From Macrostomum hystrix (Eukaryota; Platyhelminthes; Macrostomidae): 64,000 nucleotides of DNA. The position numbers were made by a program, and so were the translations under genes. How positions within the stretch are numbered: the first letter of the stretch is position 1; each line of letters begins with the position of its first letter. The stretch lies in the NCBI GenBank assembly GCA_950097015.1, contig CATNEN010000011.1:1364001-1428000 (forward strand), given 5' to 3'. Below the pieces are notes generated by a model. That model saw only the letters and a list, made by a program, of their open reading frames with translations. It was not told the DNA's origin and searched no databases. Below are positions 58,492 through 64,000 of this stretch, piece by piece.

Positions 58492-60417
58492 ATCTGAAAT
58501 ATATTAGTTTTTTAGCTTCTGAACATATTCACTAATATTGCAAAATTAGTGAATTAGTGAACTAGTGAATTAGATTAGCAAAATCTAGTATTCACAAAAA
58601 TCAGAAAAAAAGAAAATATTTTTGTTTATGAAAATTTTATACATAAATTATACATGATTTTAACATGTCTATAACATCTCCAAAGTGAGACTTAAAGAGG
58701 GAAACAGGGTGATAATAAGAAATCTCTTCTATTAAAAATATATAAGCAAGGCACCTATTTAGTTCAATCTTCATTTGGCACTATCTTTACCTAGATAATC
58801 CATTTGGGTAAATTCTTGACCAGATTGTGCATTATTACCATCATTGATCATCAATATTTTCATGCCAACTGACATTAAGGGGACTTTTTTATCAGCTAAA
58901 TATTTTTCTATTGAGTTTGTGCCTACAATAAAATATACACTGGGCCCTTGACTTTGAGCCTCATCAATTTATTTCCATAGACATGGAAAGAAACTTTTGA
59001 GGGAATTCCACATGGGCTTAGTTATAGTTTTTTAATTGAAAGTGCATCTTTATCCAAATTCTAATCTAAATGTCTAGAACAATTTACAAACAGAATAAGA
59101 ATGCCAAAGTGTCATGTTAAATTATATTTTTGATTTTTGCTAACTCAAAACACAAAGTGATCAAATTAAATTAGATATTTTTAACTATGCCAAAACTTAA
59201 AACAGAAGTCAAGTTATTTTCAATAATATAATCGTTTTTATTTAATTATATAATATATAAAATTACTAAATACTACATTTTAGGTGGCATTTTTAGCTAT
59301 GTATTTAGCTTCGGCAAGCAGCAAGGCATACACGTTTGTCAATCATAAATTATGACCTCTTTTTCTAAACACTGAATGTGTATTAAAATAGAGGATGTGC
59401 ATCAGTTCTAAATATGTGACAAAATACACACAATAGTGTGATAATTCAAGTTTTAGATTTGTAAGCTAGAAGTTAGTTTCAGTCAGGTCTAGGACTAGTT
59501 TATATGAAATGTCCATTTTTAATATGTTAATTTTCTATAATAAAGATTCAGACTGGTACCTTGTTCGCGACTTCGTCTTAAACTAAAGTACACGCGGATG
59601 ATTCGCTGAAAACGAAAACTATTTAAACTTTCGATGAACTTTGCGCCAATTATTAAAACAAAACTTAACTACACATTTAAATATTTTCTGCAGCTTAAGA
59701 ATAACATAAATTTCGGGACAAAAATTGAAAAAAATTATAGAGTTTTGCATTTCTTTAGCACCAGTCCTTAAGACGCAACTGTGTAAATAAGTCTGGCATT
59801 ATACCACCAAACAGCAGTGTGAAGTGTATCATACTTCTGTAAGTTAGAAAAACTAAGTTAAGGCTGATTATTTCATTCATAAACTAAGTGTAAAGGCCTT
59901 TATATCTCAAACAATGTGCTTAAACCTTCGTACCATCTAAACAGCTTCAAAGGTTATTATTTTATAATCGATCGTCACGTCGACTTCACTAAGTTAGATC
60001 TCTAAAATACTAAATTTAGCAATAGCTAGGCCTAGAGTTATAACATACACACGTAGATATCAAGCGATGTAACAATGATTAGAAATAAGCATAGAGCTGG
60101 CTAAAGAGGTTGAGTGTCAGTAGGCTATTATATACCAATTCTGACACAGCGTCTTATCTTACAGAATTATTTTTGCAAGTCAATGGGTGCCACACCTTCT
60201 GACAGGTGAGCAGTAAGATGCAGTTCTGGCTGCAAAAAACTAAGCAGCAGCATCGCTGTTTTTGAAACAAAGCTAATTCAGTATCAGCTCTTTAGCAGCT
60301 CTGTATCAAATCAAATGCGAAATCAATTGCTTTTTAATAGCTTAGTTATGTTAATTGGTTTACCTACTAACCATCCAGGGTTTCTAATGCGCTTCATTTA
60401 CGATTACTGTACGTGCG
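58492..60417. other. Upstream region of RNF213-like gene; possible 5' UTR exon and promoter
   Basis: No coding region seen. A splice-acceptor sequence ends 2 nt before the ATG, so an upstream non-coding exon is expected. One candidate minus-strand donor (GAACAAG then GTACCAG) sits at about 59,560. Just beyond it, at 59,608-59,620, is GAAAACGAAAACT, which resembles an interferon-response (IRF-binding) element. The rest is AT-rich sequence without arrays or recognisable mobile elements. Confidence 0.35.
59608..59620. promoter_or_regulatory. ISRE/IRF-like motif upstream of RNF213-like gene
   Basis: GAAAACGAAAACT resembles the IRF consensus GAAANNGAAA. It lies about 1.1 kb upstream of the first coding exon and close to the candidate 5' exon. 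Vertebrate RNF213 is interferon-inducible; in an invertebrate this is only suggestive, and a 13-bp match can arise by chance. Confidence 0.25.
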
Positions 60418-60855
60418 AAAAGCAGTTCGCGATGACGCTTAAATAGAGCATCAGTCAGGTGGACGCTGATTTCAAAACAGTGCGCCAATGATATTGCATC
60501 CAACGAGGCAAAATTTTCTAGCACTAGTCAAGAGAGATACTCCTTAAAATTTTGGTACGGTGGAGCAAAATGTATACTAGCTGTGCCAGTAAATCGGTCG
60601 CTTGTTTTACAGTCGTACGACTGAACACAAGTGTGCTCATGTTGAAACGATGTACTGTGTCTGTGTCTAACTCAGAGTAAATTCTAAGCTTAATTTCAAT
60701 TTAAGAGAAGAGATAATAAGTTTTTCTTGTAAGGTCTAGGTATTTTATAAGGCTAATGTGTCAGTTAGCTTTCTTGCCAGAGTCTAAATTGTGTCACCTC
60801 ACCATTGCTAACTTCAAATGATTGCCTACTTACATGCAGAGTAACTAGACCCTTT
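60418..60855 (-). pseudogene. Decayed duplicate of RNF213 exon 7 (5' part), intron 6 and the end of exon 6
   Basis: This block aligns along its whole length with 53,579-53,972. It includes GTCAGGTGGACGCTGATTT and TTCTAGCACTAGTC, followed by intron sequence with CTGTGTCTGTGTCTAACTC and the splice-donor segment TTGCCTACTTACATGCAGAG. It has many substitutions, small indels and an insertion around 60,545-60,590, and no open frame. Because intron sequence is included, it is a DNA-level segmental duplication and not a retrocopy. Confidence 0.85.
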
Positions 60856-61253
60856 TAAGAGCACGACAATATGACAGTTATTTTTTGAGCAACCTAAAGA
60901 TTAACGATTCAAAATAAATTTAACTCTCAAAGTCATGGGCGTGTGAAAGAGTGTAATAAAAATCGAGTAAAAAATATGTTTATGATTTAATTTATATTTA
61001 ATTAAAGTGAAAATCATCGATTCTTTTTCACTCCGATAAGTTTGGAAAAAATCCGAATAGAAATGATTGACAATTTATAATATCTTTACATTAACAAATT
61101 TGATTTCTAACTGTTTCGCGAATAACAATCAACATTATTTTGATATCTGAATATAATGCACGAATACATTTCAATATGCGGTACATGCATAACCATAGCA
61201 CGAGCAATTATTAATGAATCAATTTATGAGCAATCCGCCATATAAAGTCCTAG

Positions 61254-61913
61254 CTAATTAAGCGATAGCCCGACATTAGCGCAGAGAACTTGATCACTGC
61301 CGGCTTTAACGTTGACGGACACCGTATAGTCGCCACTCTCTAGAAACTTCGGTATCTTCGAGGCGTCGACGGTGAAGGAGTAGCCAGGCAGAGTGAAGTT
61401 GCCAGCTGGGAAGGGGCACTTGCATGGTACACCAGCCTTTATAAACTCGGCAGGGCAAGAAGGTGGCGGTCGAGGAAAGGTGCACAGATTGGCATAGTCA
61501 CATGAGCCCACGTTGTCGACGCAAGGCAGCTTAATCCATGCTCCGAAAATTTTCTTTTTCATCTCGATGGAGCCAGCTAGCGGCTGTGTGTCCCCAAAGC
61601 TGTGCGTAGCTGTGATTGCAAAAGTGATAGTGATTTTTCCGCTCAGACTCACTGGGTCTGGTTGTACGCCTACAGAGTGAATTTTCACCCAAGTCGAAGG
61701 TGAACCGCAATCTGACCAGGATAAACCGAAAAGACGGCTGACCAACGGACGCGAAATTTTCATGGCCGGCATCAGCATTGACATCTGGACAACTGCTGGT
61801 TGTTGATCTGAGTCCGCGACCGCATTGGTGCGTGAAACTATGGCTGCTGCTGGGACTGACGGCCATACGAAAATTGCCATGAAGATAGCAACGATGAGTG
61901 CAGAATTAAGCAT
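61254..61913 (-). CDS. GM2A: Ganglioside GM2 activator-like (ML-domain) secreted protein, single exon
   Basis: 219 residues from the ATG at 61,913; an upstream in-frame ATG at 61,976 would add 21 residues in front of the signal peptide and is less likely. Residues 1-24 (MLNSALIVAIFMAIFVWPSV and following Ala) form a signal peptide. The mature part begins near LSWSDCGSPSTWVKIHSVGV; KKIFGAWIKLPCVDNVGSCD, GVPCKCPFPAGNFTLPGYSF and SGDYTVSVNVKAGSDQVLC match the GM2 activator, with eight Cys for four disulphides. In vertebrates the protein lifts GM2 ganglioside for hexosaminidase A in lysosomes; in invertebrates this family may bind other lipids. Vertebrate GM2A is split into several exons, while here the frame is uninterrupted. 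A TATA-like GCTATATGAA lies on the minus strand about 85 bp upstream of the ATG. Confidence 0.9.
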   Translation of the reverse strand: MLNSALIVAIFMAIFVWPSVPAAAIVSRTNAVADSDQQPAVVQMSMLMPAMKISRPLVSRLFGLSWSDCGSPSTWVKIHSVGVQPDPVSLSGKITITFAITATHSFGDTQPLAGSIEMKKKIFGAWIKLPCVDNVGSCDYANLCTFPRPPPSCPAEFIKAGVPCKCPFPAGNFTLPGYSFTVDASKIPKFLESGDYTVSVNVKAGSDQVLCANVGLSLN

Positions 61914-61995
61914 TTTGCTTACAGTAAGCGGAGATTGTAGCTGTAAAGGAATTGCTGAACAATATTGGTTTCGCATGGGAATGACAGGAAGTGTT

Positions 61996-62005
61996 CATAT
62001 AGCAA
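61996..62005 (-). promoter_or_regulatory. Candidate TATA box of the GM2 activator-like gene
   Basis: Minus-strand CTATATGAA about 85 bp upstream of the preferred ATG (61,913), at a distance compatible with a short 5' UTR. No other promoter evidence. Confidence 0.3.
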
Positions 62006-62039
62006 CTCGGACTAGCGCTGTCTTTCAGTTGGAATGAAA

Positions 62040-62452
62040 ACTTTCAGGGGGTTTCAATCTCTGCATGCTCGCACGTACACATTTGCTATCTTAGCGAGTA
62101 TACACTTTAGAGCCCACTATTCTCTGTCCCTCTGAGTGTTGTCTGTTTTTGGGTGTACATTACAAGTTTCTTAAAAGGGACAGAAACAGAGAAGGACTGG
62201 TCAATAAAACGCACCCCTGGCGAAGGGTGGCACAAAATATTTTTAAATGCGCCCGCTTTAATTGCTAGCACAGATTCGATACTTTTATTGATAAGTAATC
62301 TTGTCTGTTTGTTTGCAATCAACTATCTCACGAACGGCTCAACCAATTTCCGTCGTTTCTTCACCAAAAGATGTAGAATGGGCAAGAATCGGTACACGTA
62401 TTTTTATGAGCTAAACTAAACAGTTTCAGGAAGGCTTTTTTGATGCAATGAA
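62040..62452. other. Intergenic DNA between GM2A-like gene and LINE fragment
   Basis: No gene seen. Contains ACGAACGGCTCAACCAATTT followed by CCGTCG, a sequence style common in the non-coding parts of invertebrate transposable elements, so part of this may be a repeat relic. Confidence 0.3.
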
Positions 62453-64000
62453 TTATTCAGCTTGCGAACAGTTGCCAATTTTATTTATTGCGTCAGAGCC
62501 AGTTCTGTTAAACGAGCGCACCGATAAGTGATTATCTTGAGGCACGTCAACAACGCCGCGAGGGGCAGATAGGAAGGAATTTCTATTAACACACCGCTTG
62601 GAGAGAAGCAATAAAAAATTCCTTATCGTGGCTGCTTCGGCTGCCGCCTGGAGCCACTCCTGGCGCCGGGTGCCGACCTCCTTGCGAAGACGGTTGCGAC
62701 GCCGGACGGCTTCCCTCGCTTGCTGGGACAGTTGTGGTCCGGTCCTACGTTTGACACGGGTCTTACCAACGTAGCGGTGAGCCGCCGAGACAATGGCGTT
62801 AGAAAGACGCTCAACACGGCCTTTGAACGACACCCCCGCGGGCTTAAAGGACGCCACCTGTTGCTCCACATCAGCCGTGAAGGCCACCCAGTCGATGCCC
62901 GAGCGCCGCCATTCCAGATGCGGGCTCACCGCAACCGAAGAGGCCGTACAGCGGAAGTGAAGACTGATCGGGAGATGGTCTGATCCGAGATCGTCCAAGG
63001 TGCACCAGCTAGAAGCCGTGAACCACGAGGAACGGCAAAACGAGATGTCTGGGGAACTCTGACCCCCAGTGCCGCGGTTGACTCTGGTGGGCGAACCGTC
63101 GTTGAGGATGTCCAGGCCGGCGCCGGTGCACCAGTCGAGGAGGGCGTCGCCACGGTCGTCCGCCGGTTGGATGAAGTCCCAGACTCCTGAGTGGCCATTA
63201 ACGTCGCCGCACAGAAGATCCTTGCCGGAGAGGAGGCTCTGCCACAGGAGCTGAGCATTTTCGCCGGGAGCCGGGACCGGTGGTCGGTACACATCGTCAA
63301 TAATGACGTGCTTGACGGAGCTGAGCACAATATCGATCCTGCTGAGTTCCACCGGCTTCCGAGTGGCGACCGGGATATTTTTGAAGGCCAGGTGCTCCCG
63401 CACCAGCGTGAGCAAGCCGCCTCCCCCATCCGCCGCTTGCCGGTCTACCCGAACGCAGGCGAAACCAGGGAAGCGTGGAGTGGGGTCTTGTGGACGAAGT
63501 TTGGATTCTTGAATAAGGGCAATGTCCACCCTGCACTGTTGAAGCCGGTCTGCCAATTCCGCGACGCGATGGAGGATCCCGTCCGCGTTCCATTGCAGGA
63601 CTTGAAGAGGGTGCACACGGCCGCTAGGGCGCAACTTGTGGATGGTCGGCGCGGGTTTCCCAGCAGGTGAAGTAGGCCTTTGGGCGCAGAAGGAGCAGAA
63701 CCAGCTGGCGCGGAGCGCAGCTTGGTCTGCCGCCGAACGAGGCAAGCCCGAGCACGGCTTGTGGAACGGTTGCATCCGGCGCAGCTGCTGGCCGCCTGCG
63801 GAGGCGTAACTGGGGGCTGACCGAGGCGTTTTAGCTGATCGAGGAGGCGACCGGCCACAGAACGCCGATTCGGGGCCGCCGGCGAGTGGGCGGGACAAAG
63901 CCAGCCAGGACACCCCCGATAACGCGGTACTACGCTGCACGCCGTAGTCCGGTGACAAAGCGCCGCGCAGCCGCTCGTGGCGCACCTGAGTGGCACCGTG
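62453..64000 (-). mobile_element. Degenerate APE-type non-LTR retrotransposon (LINE), 5' portion, cut by window edge
   Basis: The minus-strand frame ending at 62,453 contains the apurinic-endonuclease motifs in order: VLQWNADGILHRV, IALIQESKL, LLCGDVNGHSGVWDF, SSPDISFC and LGSDHLPISLHF. N-terminal to it lies a PHD/zinc-finger-like region, FHKPCSGLP and WFCSFC; the preceding SCAGCNR pair is in another frame, so a one-base frameshift near 63,770 splits the finger. After RRQEWLQAAAEAATIRN the LINE match ends near 62,630 and the expected reverse transcriptase is absent. So this is a 5' fragment with an internal or 3' truncation. Jockey/CR1-like superfamily is likely; the clade is unresolved. Confidence 0.8.

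Noticed and set aside
56318-56929. 203-codon plus-strand frame
   Set aside because: Antisense shadow of the low-complexity RNF213 exon 2.

Overview
The window is animal nuclear DNA. It holds a spliced multi-exon gene with phase-consistent GT/AG junctions, tRNA-headed SINEs, a LINE fragment, a large DNA transposon and dense intronic minisatellites. The gene set (an RNF213-type giant ligase and a GM2 activator / ML-domain protein) and the compact exons fit an invertebrate, possibly a lophotrochozoan. I cannot name the species from sequence alone.

The backbone is one gene on the minus strand, 58,491 down to 2,647 (about 56 kb), encoding a complete homologue of RNF213. I resolve 43 coding exons, about 5,630 codons. 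In protein order they give: N-terminal Cys-rich zinc-ribbon-like repeats; a long low-complexity acidic/lysine-rich linker followed by a segment like the N-terminal CBM20-like domain; a helical arm; the dynein-like AAA core with P-loops in AAA2, AAA3 and AAA4 and Walker B motifs in all three; a RING finger in which the His ligand is Asp; the RZ-type zinc finger that carries the ligase chemistry in vertebrate RNF213; and the C-terminal domain. All junctions from exon 5 to exon 43 are in phase. Only the exon 3/4 and 4/5 joins are uncertain.

Most introns of this gene longer than a few hundred bases carry a tandem array of their own (unit 15-61 bp, some over 2 kb). Some motifs recur in arrays of different introns. 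The introns also hold copies of two tRNA-derived SINE families, one nested in the other, and a MITE-like G-rich element.

The intron between the RING exon and the next exon contains a 9,015-bp DNA transposon (13,488-22,502). It has 43-44 bp terminal inverted repeats starting CCCGTATAAAACG, a TAG target-site duplication, and subterminal arrays of a GGTCAC-CAT-GTGACC palindrome in inverted orientation. It carries three transcription units on the plus strand, antisense to the host gene: a TNP2/CACTA-like transposase (one in-frame TAG and one frameshift), a small unrecognised protein with four 8-residue repeats, and a BEN-domain protein with its own CCAAT/TATA promoter and a spliced leader exon. 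This looks like a self-contained transposition system whose termini are not those of classical CACTA elements, and it is the best candidate here for something undescribed.

Upstream of the RNF213-like gene (58.5-61.2 kb) lies mostly unannotated DNA with a decayed 0.43-kb copy of an RNF213 exon/intron fragment. Then come a single-exon GM2 activator-like gene (61,254-61,913, minus) and the 5' part of a degenerate APE-type LINE running off the right edge. The left end holds a (CAG)18 tract and a 1.2-kb minisatellite.
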